The notes under the pieces: generated by a model | Databases searched by the model: none | What the model was told of the DNA's origin: nothing | Seen by the model: the letters and a program-made list of their open reading frames with translations, nothing else | Part shown: positions 43,742 to 52,744 of the stretch, one piece after another | How positions within the stretch are numbered: position 1 is the stretch's first letter | Layout: each line of letters starts with the position of its first letter | Assembly: GCA_005789975.1 (NCBI GenBank) | Contig: SXWC01000173.1 | Coordinates: forward strand, 24,030 to 88,029 | Length of the DNA: 64,000 nt | Source of the DNA: Planctomycetaceae bacterium | GTDB lineage: Bacteria; Planctomycetota; Planctomycetia; Pirellulales; UBA1268 | Direction: 5' to 3' | Translations under genes and position numbers: made by a program

Positions 43742-44807
43742 GCGCCTCGACGACGAGGTCGCCCACCTCGCGGGTGCCGTGGCCCATCTTGCCGGCGGCC
43801 TGGCTCTTCATCTTCGTGCCCGTGACGTGGGCCACGGCCGCATCGATCCGGCCGCCCGACTTGGGATGGCCGCTGTGCTCCAGGAGCATCGCCATCGCAT
43901 TGATGGCCGCGATTGGATTGATCACGTTCTGGCCGGTGTACTTCGGGGCGCTGCCACCCATCGGCTCGAACATGCTCACGCCCCCCTGGTCGGGGTTGAG
44001 ATTGGCGCCGGCCGCCACGCCCATGCCGCCCTGGAGGATGCCGCCGAGGTCGGTGATGATGTCGCCGAACATGTTCGTCGTCACGATCACGTCGTAGGCG
44101 TCGGGATTCTTGACCATCCACATGCAGCATGCATCGACGTGGTTGTAGTCGGTCTTCACGTCGGGATAGTCCTTGGCCACCTCCTGGAAGGTCCGCCACC
44201 AGAGGTCGTGACCGTAGGTGAGCACGTTGGTCTTGGCGACGAGCGTGAGCGTCTTCTTCGGGCTGTTCCGCTTCCGCGTGAAGTCGAAGGCCCAGCGGAT
44301 GCACCGCTCGCACCCCTTGCGGGTGTAGACGGCCTGCTGCACCGCCACCTCGTCGGGCGTTCCCTTCTTGAGGTAGCCGCCAACGCCGCAGTACAGGTCT
44401 TCGGTATTTTCCCGGACGACGACGAAGTCGATGTCCTTGGGGCCGCGGCCGGCCAACGGCGTCTCGACACCCGGCAGGAGTTTCACGGGCCGCAGGTTGA
44501 TGTATTGATCGAGCTTGAACCGCAGGTCGAGCAGGAGACCCTTCTCCAGAACGCCCGGCTGCACGCCCGGATGGCCGATGGCGCCCAGGAAGATCGCGTC
44601 CTTGCCGCGCAGCAGGTCGAGCCCGCCCTCGGGGATGATCTCGCCGGTCTTGAGGTAGCGATCGCCGCCCCAGTCGAGCATCTCGACGTCATATGCGAAG
44701 CCGTCGATCGCGGCGACGGCGTCGAGGACCTTGATCGCCTCGACGGTGACTTCGGGGCCGGTGCCGTCACCGGGAATCGCGGCGATCTTCAGGGTCGATG
44801 AGGCCAT
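43728..44807 (-). CDS. leuB: Isopropylmalate/isocitrate dehydrogenase family protein (likely 3-isopropylmalate dehydrogenase)
   Basis: 359 residues from ATG 44807 (alternatives at 44825 and 44852 add a few residues). The NAD site starts 'AAIPGDGTGPEVTVEAIKVL'; the substrate region has 'RENTEDLYCGVGGY', the Lys-Asn pair lies in 'VAKTNVLTYGHDLW', the metal-binding Asp in 'NMFGDIITDLGG', and 'PMGGSAPKYTGQNVINPIAAI' is near the end. The family covers LeuB, isocitrate and tartrate dehydrogenases; RENTEDLY is seen in the isocitrate/tartrate side too, so LeuB is the most likely but not certain role. Confidence 0.8.
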   Translation of the reverse strand: MASSTLKIAAIPGDGTGPEVTVEAIKVLDAVAAIDGFAYDVEMLDWGGDRYLKTGEIIPEGGLDLLRGKDAIFLGAIGHPGVQPGVLEKGLLLDLRFKLDQYINLRPVKLLPGVETPLAGRGPKDIDFVVVRENTEDLYCGVGGYLKKGTPDEVAVQQAVYTRKGCERCIRWAFDFTRKRNSPKKTLTLVAKTNVLTYGHDLWWRTFQEVAKDYPDVKTDYNHVDACCMWMVKNPDAYDVIVTTNMFGDIITDLGGILQGGMGVAAGANLNPDQGGVSMFEPMGGSAPKYTGQNVINPIAAINAMAMLLEHSGHPKSGGRIDAAVAHVTGTKMKSQAAGKMGHGTREVGDLVVEALKRA

Positions 44808-45054
44808 CGTGGCTGCATGCTCCATGGAGGCGGGTGGGAATCGGCGGATCACGACTGCGACAGACTACGGTCGCGGGCGACCAAACGGAACCCGTACGTG
44901 TCGGGGCCGAATGTTCCCGAAAAGACCGGGCGGCCTGAAGCACGTCCGACACAGCCGGCCGCGGCGGCGGCGGGGGTTTCCTGGATCGACATCCGTCGCA
45001 CACGACGGCCATCGACCCGCGCCACCGCCCGCCGGGGCATACCCGAAGGATTGC

Positions 45055-45375
45055 TCAGTTGTTGCTGAAGTTGTGCTGCTTGCCGGTCTTCATGCCGAGC
45101 GGATTCTTGACGAACCGCTGCCGGCACGCATCGCAGAGATCGAACCGCAGCGATCGCGTCGAGTCGTCGAGATCCGAGACATCCCCGTCGTCGAGCCGCT
45201 CGAGCATGTCCTGCATGTCCTCGAGATGGTCGGCGTCGGCCGCTGGTCCTTCGGCATCCTCGCACCCACATTCCTGATCCTCGATCGCGGGAAACACCTC
45301 GATCTTCACGACATGACGCACGTCGGTGGCGAGGTTGATCGGCCGCTTGCAGGCATCGCACGAGTAATGCAGCAT
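45055..45375 (-). CDS. Small protein with two CDAC (zinc-ribbon-like) motifs
   Basis: 106 residues from ATG 45375 with CGGAGAAA about 7 bp upstream. 'HYSCDACKRPINL' at the N-terminus and 'FDLCDACRQRFVKNPLGM' near the C-terminus give two CxxC pairs that could bind one zinc ion; between them is an acidic helical region with ECGCED. The design resembles small zinc-ribbon proteins; no function can be assigned. A longer frame to 45786 runs over the divergent HNH gene promoter and is not credible. Divergent from the HNH gene. Confidence 0.65.
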   Translation of the reverse strand: MLHYSCDACKRPINLATDVRHVVKIEVFPAIEDQECGCEDAEGPAADADHLEDMQDMLERLDDGDVSDLDDSTRSLRFDLCDACRQRFVKNPLGMKTGKQHNFSNN

Positions 45376-45712
45376 CACTTTCTCCGAAATGACGAGTGGG
45401 GCCGTGGCCGCAGCCGGGAAGACCGGCGCCCAACAGACTCCGAGACTGTGGAACAAGTCCGCCCGAGCGGGATGCGAAGATCTTCGACCGTGAAAGCCCC
45501 GGCGTTTCCGCCGGTCGATCGAGTGGACAAAGCTCACGGATGACTCCGCCCACGGACAGCCACGGGCCGCGGGGGCCCTGCCGACGTCCCTGAGTGTGAC
45601 CGCAACGTGCGGCCGAGGCAAGCCGCCGACACGCCGGAAAGCGAAGTTATTTGGCACGGTTTCGGTGAGGCCGGTAGACTCCGGGAGCCTGTAAAGGAGG
45701 GACCTCATCTCC
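45376..45712. other. Divergent intergenic region upstream of the HNH nuclease gene
   Basis: 337 bp without a supported gene. It separates the divergent CDAC protein and HNH nuclease genes. The plus-facing end carries the promoter listed at 45651-45680 and an AAGGAGG ribosome site at 45694-45700. I see no other structure. Confidence 0.5.
45651..45680 (+). promoter_or_regulatory. Candidate promoter for the HNH nuclease gene
   Basis: A -35-like TTGGCA at 45651-45656 and a -10-like TAGACT at 45675-45680 are 18 bp apart. Transcription would start near 45687, only a few bases before the ribosome site AAGGAGG at 45694-45700. Confidence 0.45.
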
Positions 45713-46369
45713 ATGACATCGCTCGCCCTCACGCTGCCTTCCCAGCGTCTGCCAACGTCGCTGGGTTTGAGCGTCCTCGTCCTCAACCGCTCGTTCGTGG
45801 CGGTTCACATCACCAACGTCCGGCGGGCCATCACGCTCCTCTTCCGGCAACTGGCCGAGGTCGTGCACATCGAGGAGGGGCAGTACGCCGCCTATAACCT
45901 CGATTCCTGGAGAGAACTCTCCCTTCTGCAGGCCGGGTTTCGCAGCCCCGAGCAGGATTGGGTCCGCGCCGTCGGGTATGAACTTCAGGCGCCACGGGTC
46001 ATCAGGCTGATTTCCTGCGACCGCGGGCCCCGCCAGGGCATGCGATTCAACCGCCGGAACGTCTTCGCCCGCGACGGAAACCTCTGCCAGTACTGCGGCA
46101 AGACCTTCCCGACGAGCGAACTGTCGCTCGATCACGTGGTGCCCCGGAGCAGAGGGGGCATCACGAGCTGGGAAAACATCGTCTGCGCCTGCGTGGACTG
46201 CAACGTCCGCAAGGGGGGACGCACGCCACACGAGGCCCGAATGAACCTCATCCGTCAGCCCGTGAAGCCGAAGAGGAGCCCCCTGCTCTCGATCAAGATG
46301 GGCAACCCGAAGTACGCGAGCTGGAAGAGCTTCGTCGACAACGCCTACTGGCTCACGGACCTCCGTTGA
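45713..46369 (+). CDS. HNH endonuclease family protein
   Basis: 218 residues from ATG 45713, with AAGGAGG ending 12 bp upstream. The C-terminal HNH domain shows 'RNVFARDGNLCQYCG' (Cys 125, 128), the Asp-His pair 'LSLDHVVPRSRGG' (140-141), 'SWENIVCACVDCN' (Asn 155, Cys 160 and 163) and 'RKGGRTP'. The zinc and catalytic residues are all in place. The N-terminal 100 residues ('VLVLNRSFVAVHITNVRRAI') are typical of bacterial stand-alone HNH proteins of this type, which are common and not necessarily mobile. No intron, toxin or restriction partner is adjacent. Confidence 0.88.
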   Translation: MTSLALTLPSQRLPTSLGLSVLVLNRSFVAVHITNVRRAITLLFRQLAEVVHIEEGQYAAYNLDSWRELSLLQAGFRSPEQDWVRAVGYELQAPRVIRLISCDRGPRQGMRFNRRNVFARDGNLCQYCGKTFPTSELSLDHVVPRSRGGITSWENIVCACVDCNVRKGGRTPHEARMNLIRQPVKPKRSPLLSIKMGNPKYASWKSFVDNAYWLTDLR

Positions 46370-46482
46370 ATCGACCGGTTTGTCTGAGGAATCTCCTCAT
46401 CCGTCCGCGGAGAAGGTCATCCACGGCAGATCCCACCGAGGCGGATCCAACCCATCGACCGGCGGCAACGCCCGGGGGCTCT

Positions 46483-46521
46483 CCCGGTGGATGATCCCGG
46501 TGGATGATCCCGGTGGATGAT
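46483..46521 (+). repeat. Three perfect tandem copies of a 13-bp unit
   Basis: The unit CCCGGTGGATGAT occurs three times head-to-tail at 46483-46495, 46496-46508 and 46509-46521, in the gap between the HNH gene and the convergent ferredoxin gene. No coding role is seen; slipped-strand expansion is the simple explanation. Confidence 0.9.
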
Positions 46522-46559
46522 CCTCGCGTCCGGCGCGAGCAAACTCGGCCCGCAGCCTG

Positions 46560-46832
46560 CTAGCAGAGGGGATCTTTCTTCTCGGTGATCACCGGAAGTT
46601 GCGGCGCCATCTCGGCGTTGAGCGCCGTGAAGTCCTTCCACTCGGCCGGCAGGTTGTCTTCGTGGAAGATCGCCTCGACCGGGCACTCGGGCACGCACGC
46701 TTCGCAGTCGATGCACTCGTCGGGGTGGATGTAGACCATCTTGTCCCCTTCGTAGAAGCATTCCACGGGGCAGACCACCACGCAGTCGGTGTACTTGCAG
46801 GCGAAACAGGGCTCGGCGACGACGTGGGTCAT
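46560..46832 (-). CDS. fdxA: 7Fe-type bacterial ferredoxin
   Basis: 90 residues. The N-terminal cluster region is '[18 protein letters not shown]' (Cys 9, 12, 17, 21, 25) and the second is '[16 protein letters not shown]' (Cys 40, 43, 46, 50). The pattern '[16 protein letters not shown]….[14 protein letters not shown]' is that of FdxA-like seven-iron ferredoxins with a [3Fe-4S] and a [4Fe-4S] cluster. Length and the stand-alone setting fit. It is a small cytoplasmic electron carrier. Confidence 0.92.
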   Translation of the reverse strand: MTHVVAEPCFACKYTDCVVVCPVECFYEGDKMVYIHPDECIDCEACVPECPVEAIFHEDNLPAEWKDFTALNAEMAPQLPVITEKKDPLC

Positions 46833-47128
46833 GTTCGGTTCCTTTGCGATGAATCAAACCCGGGAGATCCATGCGGATCCCGGAGGCGAGTCACACCGCC
46901 GCAACGTGGGATCGGCCGTGACGCTTCAAAATGGTAGGGAGGTCAAGAAACCGTGTCAACGAGCCGGCCGGCCGCGATCCACGGCCTCCCGTGCCTCCGG
47001 TCACTGCCGTTGGTGGCCCGTGCCGGACCGCCTTATGATGCAGGTAGGATCGTCCAGTTGCCGCAAAAAAATGAGTCGGCGACGTTTCCGCGGTTTTCAC
47101 CGGTCGTGTGACGTTCGGATTCGCGAGG

Positions 47129-47740
47129 ATGACTCCCACCGTGTCGATCCCGCCGCAAACAACCGACGACGCGACGGCCCTTTCGGCCGAGGATCGCCGA
47201 CTGCTCGATGGATGCCTCTCGGGGGGTGAGCACGCCTGGGAGGCGTTCGTCGGCCGGTTCGCCGGCCTGTTCAACTTTGTCGCCTTTCGAACCGCCCAGC
47301 AGCGCGGGCGGTCCCTGTCCCAGGCAGACCGGGACGATCTCGTGGCGGAGATCCTGCTGGAGTGCCTCCGCGGCGATGCCGCCCTGATGCGTTCCTTCGC
47401 TGGCCGGGCAAGCCTCGCGACCTACCTCACCGTGATCGCCCGCCGGGTGACCGTCCGGTTCCTACTGCGAAACTCGAGTCGCACCGCCTCTCCGGCGGCC
47501 GTCGCTTCCGCCCCCGGGCCCGACGAGGCCGCCCGGATCGTGGACCGCGAACATGTGGAGTCGCTCCTCGCCGCACTCGACGGCGAAGAGGCGCGGCTCA
47601 TCCGGATGCATCACCTCGAGCAGCGGAGTTATGGCGAGATCAGCCACATCACCGGCATGCCGCTCGGCTCGATCGGCCCGGCTCTGTCGCGGGCCCGCGA
47701 GAAGATGCGGCTGTTGGGGCGACATCCCCAGGCCGGCTGA
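47129..47740 (+). CDS. ECF-like RNA polymerase sigma factor
   Basis: 203 residues from ATG 47129 (a GTG seven codons earlier is possible). A region 2-like helix set, 'DRDDLVAEILLECLRGDAALMRSF..RASLATYLTVIARRVTVRFL', is followed by a linker and a region 4 helix-turn-helix, 'EEARLIRMHHLEQRSYGEISHITGMPLGSIGPALSRAREKMR'. This is the two-domain ECF plan. No anti-sigma gene is adjacent, though the lipoprotein gene at 47771 converges with it. Target promoters unknown. Confidence 0.82.
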   Translation: MTPTVSIPPQTTDDATALSAEDRRLLDGCLSGGEHAWEAFVGRFAGLFNFVAFRTAQQRGRSLSQADRDDLVAEILLECLRGDAALMRSFAGRASLATYLTVIARRVTVRFLLRNSSRTASPAAVASAPGPDEAARIVDREHVESLLAALDGEEARLIRMHHLEQRSYGEISHITGMPLGSIGPALSRAREKMRLLGRHPQAG

Positions 47741-47770
47741 TCCCAACTGACCGCGACCGGTCCCCTGCGG

Positions 47771-48697
47771 TCACTGCGGCGACGCCGCGGGCGGGCCGAT
47801 GACCACCGACGGGTCGGCGAGGTCGACCGGCTCGTAACCCGGGTAGGCGGGCATCTGCCAGAGCTGCCCGGGATCACCGCTGCCGGTGTTGACCGTGATC
47901 GACGACAGTTCGATCTTGAACTCGATGCCCGACGCGGGCCACGACACCTCCACCAGGTGCGGCAGGGCGGCCCCCGATCGCGGATCGACGCGGTGCCGGC
48001 TGGTTCGCGAGCTCGCCAACCGCTCACCCGACGCCGTGAAGAGATGCTGCTCGCTCACCAGTCCGGTGGTGCCGTCGAGAATCGTGGACTTGAGGATCTC
48101 ACCCTCGGGCGAATCGATCGTGCTGCGAACCTCGATCCTGCCATCGGGCAGCGGAAACGGCCCCTGATGCCGGTCTTCGGGGCGGAAGTTCACGAGCCCG
48201 AGAATCTCGGGCATCCAATCGGCGCGGATCGGCAGCAGCCGGCGAGCGGCCGACTGGGCATATTGCTCGTGCCGGCAGAAGGCGACGATCGGCGGCTTGT
48301 GCTGCCGCAGCCAGAGCCAGAACAGGTCGTCGTTGCTGCCGATGTCGAGTTCGGGTCCCGTGATCGCCGTCTGGGCCTGCAGGCGGAAACGTCGCGGCGG
48401 CTCGCACGCCACGCGGGCCGAGAGCCGTGGCACGCCCGGCACCGCGAGCACCGCCTGCGTCGCGACATAGCTCCTGACCCGCTGCGTGTTGTCATGAACG
48501 GCGGCGATGATCTGGTCGAGCGACGGCTGCGCCGGCAGCGTGCGGGGCAGTGGCATCGTGCCCACCTGGTAGCCGCGGAGCACCTGGGGGCAGGAGGCGC
48601 CGCTCGACGCGACGGCGGCGACCAGCAGCAGCAAGGCGACGCCCCGCGTGATGACGGTCGGCCGCGAGGCGGCGGCGGCGGGACGCTCCGGCTTCAT
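47771..48697 (-). CDS. Putative lipoprotein of unknown function (LolA-like fold possible)
   Basis: 308 residues from ATG 48697, with GGGAGG about 8 bp upstream. A hydrophobic signal ends in 'SSGASC' (Cys 36), a plausible lipobox. The body is beta-rich and starts 'LDQIIAAVHDNTQRVRSYVATQAVLAVPGVPRLSARVACEPPRRFRLQA', reminiscent of LolA/LppX or DUF4292 proteins that bind lipids, but this is only a resemblance. It is coupled by a 4-bp overlap (ATGA) to the gene upstream. Confidence 0.7.
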   Translation of the reverse strand: MKPERPAAAASRPTVITRGVALLLLVAAVASSGASCPQVLRGYQVGTMPLPRTLPAQPSLDQIIAAVHDNTQRVRSYVATQAVLAVPGVPRLSARVACEPPRRFRLQAQTAITGPELDIGSNDDLFWLWLRQHKPPIVAFCRHEQYAQSAARRLLPIRADWMPEILGLVNFRPEDRHQGPFPLPDGRIEVRSTIDSPEGEILKSTILDGTTGLVSEQHLFTASGERLASSRTSRHRVDPRSGAALPHLVEVSWPASGIEFKIELSSITVNTGSGDPGQLWQMPAYPGYEPVDLADPSVVIGPPAASPQ

Positions 48698-49179
48698 GCC
48701 GCACCTCCCGACCAGAGCAATGACACGAGCCGATCTTCGACGCCGGTGGCGGCCACGTCCGCCCGCCCCACCGTTCGCACGCGGTACTCGCGGCCCCGCT
48801 TGCGGCACGAGAGCACGAGGAACCCGGTCTCGGGCGACTCGCCGTGGTCGTCCACGATGCGCAGCATCCGGCGGCGCATCAGTTCCAGGGCGAGCAGGTA
48901 GCGGAGGGGCTCATCTCCGCCGTCCTCGAGACTTTCAAAGGCGTCGAGCAGAACGTCGGCGGGGGCGAGCGTCGGTCCGGACTCGCCCCCGGGCGCATGC
49001 CGCGAGCGCCACCAGGCGATCGTGTCGGGAGGCGGGCCGTCCCAGGCCTCTGACGCGACGTCGAGCCGATCGAGGGCACCACTGCTGCGGACGAGCGCGG
49101 AGTAGAACTCCTCACCGGCCGCGAACGTCCGGCCCGTGCGTGCGCACGCCGCTTGCGGTCTGTGAAGCTTGAGGTCCAT
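48694..49179 (-). CDS. Small conserved-looking protein of unknown function
   Basis: 161 residues, soluble. It starts 'MDLKLHRPQAACARTGRTFAAGEEFYSALVR' with one conserved-looking Cys-Thr-Gly pattern, has a helical middle 'VLLDAFESLEDGGDEPLRYLLALELMRRRMLRIV' and ends with a strand pair 'FLVLSCRKRGREYRVRTV'. The stop overlaps the start of the lipoprotein gene (ATGA), so the two are coupled. No characterised relative is recognised. Confidence 0.7.
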   Translation of the reverse strand: MDLKLHRPQAACARTGRTFAAGEEFYSALVRSSGALDRLDVASEAWDGPPPDTIAWWRSRHAPGGESGPTLAPADVLLDAFESLEDGGDEPLRYLLALELMRRRMLRIVDDHGESPETGFLVLSCRKRGREYRVRTVGRADVAATGVEDRLVSLLWSGGAA

Positions 49180-49266
49180 GCGGATCCGTCGACGGGTGTT
49201 CTCGGGCGGGGACCATAGAAACAGTCCGCCTCCGCCACAAGCACGGCGCCGGCGAAACCGGGCGGG

Positions 49267-50160
49267 CTAGGCAAGACGGGCGAGAATCATGTCGGCGACG
49301 TCGGCGATTCCCGGGCCGTCGTTCGTGCCCACCACCGCGTCCGCCACCTGCACCACCTCGGGCCGGGCGTTTCCCATGGCGATGCCCAGCCCGGCGCCGC
49401 GAATCATGGGAATGTCGTTCACATCGTCGCCGACCGCGCAGATCTCGTCCGCGGCGATGCCCCAATCGGCGGCCACGGCCGTCACGCCCGACCACTTGGT
49501 CACACCCGCCGGCGCGATTTCACACATCCAGTCGCGATACCTCGGGCTCTTGATCGTGTGCATCGACAGCTGTCCGGGAAACGCGGCCAAAAGCTCGGTC
49601 TCGAGTTTCGCCATCGACTCCTGGGGCCCCATCACGAATCCGGCGAACACGTCCTCCGGGGGCGCGGCGTGGAGATCGGGCAGCACCTGGGCGAGGTCCC
49701 GGTTGCGGCCCAGGTATTCCCGCAAACCACCGCCGTACGCGGCCGATTCGTCGCTCGCATCGGCCAGGCTGCGGCAATGAAAATCGAAACCCCGGGTGTA
49801 GCTGTCGCTGTAGAGGATCGCCTCGTGGCCCGCTGCGACCACCCGCGCCAACACCCCCGGCAGGACGCCCGGGGCGAACTCAGCCCGTGCGAGCGTCGCG
49901 TGATCGGCCAACCGCTTCACCAGGGCTCCCGAAGCCGTGACCAGGGGCACGTCGATTCCGAGGCAGCGGGCGACGGCGAGCGTGTCGCGGTAGCGTCGGC
50001 CGGTCGCCAACATCACCCGCACACCTGCGGCCCGCAGACGTCGCACCGCGTCGCGGGCCACTTCCGAAACCTCGTGGGCACTGGTCATGACCGTGCCGTC
50101 CACGTCGAGCACGAGCAGTCGCACGGGACGTGGCGGCGCGGAAGAGGGGACGACGTTCAT
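49267..50160 (-). CDS. HAD-superfamily hydrolase, Cof/YbiV type
   Basis: 297 residues from ATG 50160. Motif I is 'RLLVLDVDGTVMTS' (nucleophile Asp), motif II 'VMLATGRRYRDTLAVA', and motifs III/IV 'VTKWSGVTAVAADWGI' then 'EICAVGDDVNDIPMIRGAGLGIAMGNA', the Cof subfamily signature. The large C2B cap lies between motifs II and III. Such enzymes dephosphorylate sugar phosphates, cofactors or nucleotides; the substrate is not predictable. It is divergent from the Rieske ferredoxin gene (31 bp between starts). Confidence 0.88.
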   Translation of the reverse strand: MNVVPSSAPPRPVRLLVLDVDGTVMTSAHEVSEVARDAVRRLRAAGVRVMLATGRRYRDTLAVARCLGIDVPLVTASGALVKRLADHATLARAEFAPGVLPGVLARVVAAGHEAILYSDSYTRGFDFHCRSLADASDESAAYGGGLREYLGRNRDLAQVLPDLHAAPPEDVFAGFVMGPQESMAKLETELLAAFPGQLSMHTIKSPRYRDWMCEIAPAGVTKWSGVTAVAADWGIAADEICAVGDDVNDIPMIRGAGLGIAMGNARPEVVQVADAVVGTNDGPGIADVADMILARLA

Positions 50161-50191
50161 GCACGCTATGATACAGTCGGAGACACCCCTC

Positions 50192-50560
50192 ATGACGCCC
50201 GCTGCCGAAGACACCTCCGCCATTCCGTTCACGCCCGTGGCCCGCGTGGGTGACATCCCTGCCGGCGAAGGCCGCACGTTCGAGGTCGCCGGCCGCCTCG
50301 TGGCCGTGTTCTTCGATGCGGAGGGCTACCATGCCATGGACGACCTCTGCCCCCACATGGGCGCGTCGCTCGGCTCCGGCCCCTTCGTCGATGGCGTCGT
50401 CACCTGTCCCTGGCACGCCTGGAGGTTCCGGGCGTGCGACGGCGCCTGGTGCGACAACGAGAAACTGAAGGTCGAGGTCTTCGAGGTCCGCGTCGCGGGC
50501 GATGTCGTCGAGGTCCGGGTGCCGCCGCCGCGGCCGATCGAACTGCCTACCCGCAAGTGA
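50192..50560 (+). CDS. Rieske [2Fe-2S] ferredoxin
   Basis: 122 residues from ATG 50192, with GGAG about 11 bp upstream; earlier ATGs at 50159 and 50168 lack such a site. Cluster ligands are in 'CPHMGASLGSG' and 'CPWHAWRFRACDG', the ferredoxin/NirD-like form. There is no signal peptide or membrane anchor. It would carry electrons for an oxygenase or reductase, but none is adjacent. Its end overlaps the convergent UPF0173 gene by 14 bp. Confidence 0.88.
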   Translation: MTPAAEDTSAIPFTPVARVGDIPAGEGRTFEVAGRLVAVFFDAEGYHAMDDLCPHMGASLGSGPFVDGVVTCPWHAWRFRACDGAWCDNEKLKVEVFEVRVAGDVVEVRVPPPRPIELPTRK

Positions 50561-51245
50561 TCGACTCGCCCGGCGCGAGCACCTTCGCCGTCCCGACGCC
50601 CGCCGCGGCGACCTGCTTCGCCCACGCCACCGCGTCCTGCTCGATGGGCGGCCAGGTGCCGTAATGACTCGGCAGCGCGAGTGCGGGCTGCAGAAGCCCG
50701 ATCGCCTCGATCGCATCCCCGGGCCCCATCGTGAAGAGGTCGCCGATCGGCAGGATCGCGACGTCGAGACCTCGGCCGCCACGGGGCCTCCCGATCCGCT
50801 CCATGTCGGAGAAGAGGGACGTATCGCCGGCGATGTAAATCCGCCTGCCACCCACGTCGAGCACCCAGCCGCAGGGATTTCCGCCATAGGTGCCGTCGGG
50901 CAGGCTCGACGAATGATGGGCGATCTCCATCTTCGCGGTCCCGCCCGGCACGGCCGCCGTCCCGCCGATGTTCATCGGCTGCACGTTTTCGATCCCGTGC
51001 TTTCCCAGCCACTGACCGATCTCCCAGTTGCAGAAGACCTTCGCCTTCGTCCGCCTGGCGATCGCGATCAGGTCGCCCACGTGATCGACGTGGCCGTGCG
51101 TGACGAGGATCGCGTCGCAGCCCACGTCCTTCGCCCTCATGCTCGCGGTCGGACACTCGTCGAAGAAGGGATCGACGAGCAGGATGCCGGAGCCGGTGTC
51201 GATGAGCCACGTCGCGTGGCCGGTCCAGGTGATCATGACGGACAT
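50547..51245 (-). CDS. UPF0173 metal-dependent hydrolase (metallo-beta-lactamase fold)
   Basis: 232 residues from ATG 51245, with GAGGAG about 7 bp upstream. The family start 'ITWTGHATWLIDTGSGILLVDPFF' and the metal motif 'THGHVDHVGD' (His 50, His 52, Asp 54, His 55) are clear, followed by 'AHHSSSLPDGTYGGNPCGWVL' and 'IYIAGDTSLFSDM' and a late 'LPSHYGTWP'. These are the marks of UPF0173 (YtkL-like) hydrolases whose substrate is unknown. It follows pgi by 53 bp on the same strand. Confidence 0.92.
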   Translation of the reverse strand: MSVMITWTGHATWLIDTGSGILLVDPFFDECPTASMRAKDVGCDAILVTHGHVDHVGDLIAIARRTKAKVFCNWEIGQWLGKHGIENVQPMNIGGTAAVPGGTAKMEIAHHSSSLPDGTYGGNPCGWVLDVGGRRIYIAGDTSLFSDMERIGRPRGGRGLDVAILPIGDLFTMGPGDAIEAIGLLQPALALPSHYGTWPPIEQDAVAWAKQVAAAGVGTAKVLAPGESITCG

Positions 51246-51298
51246 GGCGGTCTCCTCGGGGGTTCGCCCCGTGCTCGGGATCGGGGGCTTCCTGCGGT

Positions 51299-52744
51299 TC
51301 AACGGGGCCGCAGGCGGGCCATCATCAATCTCTTGTAGTCCTCGACGCCGGGCTGGCCGTAGGGATTGGTGCCGACGAGTCGGCCCTCGACGACGGTGGC
51401 GAGCATCAGCATCTGGAGGAGCTGGCCGACGACGTGCTCGTCCACCCGCGGCAGCAGAATGTCGGCGGTCGGCCGCCTGGCAAGCGCGTAGGCCTCGTTC
51501 GTGCCGGCGACGGCTGCGGCGAGCATCTCTGGCCAGGTCTTTCCGACGAGGTCGTCGAGTTTGTCCTGATCGGCGGCATACCCGCCGAGCGGAGGCAGGG
51601 CGAGCGGATCGCGGCGCGGTTCGCCCACCACGAGGTTCGTGATCAACTTGTCGCGGCGGCCGTCCTGATGCTGCTGGCCGCGGGAGTGGAGGTCGCGGGT
51701 GGTCACGGCCGTGAGCGGCGTGGCCCCCTTGCCGTCCTTGCCGAGGCTCTCCGAGAGGAGTTGATCGTACCACAGCCCCACCGCCTCGAGCCTGTTGCTC
51801 CAGCTCGAGAGCACGCGGATCGTCGCGCCGCCATCGACCTCGGCGAGATGCGACACGGCCACGTACTGGAGCACCGGGTTGTCCACGACCGGGGCCTCGC
51901 GGAACCGGCGGTTCATCGCCGCGGCCCCCTCGAGCAGCCGCACCACGTCGATGCCCACGATGGAGGCCGGCAGCAGGCCCACCGCCGTCAACACCGAGAA
52001 TCGTCCGCCGACACCGTCCGGGATGTCGAAGAGGTCGGGGCAGCCGATCGCCTTGGCGAGTTCCGCGAGCCGGCCCGTCTTGCCCGTGACCGGAACGACG
52101 AGCGGTGCGAGCCGTGTCACGTCGCCGCCGACGGCATCGAGCAGGGCGGCGAGCAGGCGGCGCGTGGCCACCGCCGTCTCGAGCGTGCCCCCGCTCTTGC
52201 TGGCGACGACGATGGCCCAGCGATCGAGGAGGTCGTCGCCCCGCGGCCGGCCGGCCGGGGCGACGAGATCGAGCAGGCCCTGCGCCGAATCGTTGTCGAT
52301 GTTGAAACCCTCGAACGAGAGCCGGGGACGACCGCCACGCTCGCCGCGGGGAAGCTCGTTGTGGCAGGGATGGCAGCAGGCTTCGAAGAGCGCGCGGGTG
52401 CCCATGTAGGAGCCGCCGATGCCGAGCACGATCACGCGATCGACCGCATCCCGAATCCGCCGGGCCGTCTGCAGGATCGCGTAGAGTTCGCTCTCGGGGC
52501 GCACGGTGCCGTAGGCGGCGAGCAGCCTCTCCGGCAGGTCGATGAACGCCGGATCGAGCGCCTCGCCGGGCTTCGCACCGCCGCTCCGCCAGCGGTCGAG
52601 ATCGGCGAGTGACTCCGCCCGGGCCGCATCGAGCCGGCCGCCGAGGCCGGCGACCGCGGCCGGCGAGACGGTGCCCGCGGCATAGACGGCGGCCGGGTCG
52701 TACTGGATCGGATCGTCGGAGTGGCGGGGACGGACGACGCTCAT
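51299..52744 (-). CDS. pgi: Glucose-6-phosphate isomerase
   Basis: 481 residues from ATG 52744, with GAGG about 9 bp upstream; the longer frame beyond it overlaps the phosphoglycerate mutase gene and is a shadow. The substrate-binding loops are 'VIVLGIGGSYMGTRALFEA' and 'IVVASKSGGTLETAVATR', the active-site Glu region is 'SWSNRLEAVGLWYDQLLSESLGK' and 'LHSRGQQHQDG' follows. It interconverts glucose-6-P and fructose-6-P. It is divergent from the glycolytic mutase gene, a plausible co-regulated pair. Confidence 0.94.
   Translation of the reverse strand: MSVVRPRHSDDPIQYDPAAVYAAGTVSPAAVAGLGGRLDAARAESLADLDRWRSGGAKPGEALDPAFIDLPERLLAAYGTVRPESELYAILQTARRIRDAVDRVIVLGIGGSYMGTRALFEACCHPCHNELPRGERGGRPRLSFEGFNIDNDSAQGLLDLVAPAGRPRGDDLLDRWAIVVASKSGGTLETAVATRRLLAALLDAVGGDVTRLAPLVVPVTGKTGRLAELAKAIGCPDLFDIPDGVGGRFSVLTAVGLLPASIVGIDVVRLLEGAAAMNRRFREAPVVDNPVLQYVAVSHLAEVDGGATIRVLSSWSNRLEAVGLWYDQLLSESLGKDGKGATPLTAVTTRDLHSRGQQHQDGRRDKLITNLVVGEPRRDPLALPPLGGYAADQDKLDDLVGKTWPEMLAAAVAGTNEAYALARRPTADILLPRVDEHVVGQLLQMLMLATVVEGRLVGTNPYGQPGVEDYKRLMMARLRPR

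Noticed and set aside
45055..45786. 243-codon version of the CDAC protein
   Set aside because: The extra 137 codons run across the divergent promoter and start of the HNH gene; ATG 45375 has a good ribosome site.
45713..46369. HNH gene as part of a restriction, homing or defence island
   Set aside because: No methylase, intron, toxin, phage or transposase gene nearby; neighbours are housekeeping genes and composition is uniform.
46483..46521. Tandem 13-bp repeats as a CRISPR array or iteron origin
   Set aside because: Units are contiguous with no spacers, only three copies, and no cas or replication genes adjoin.
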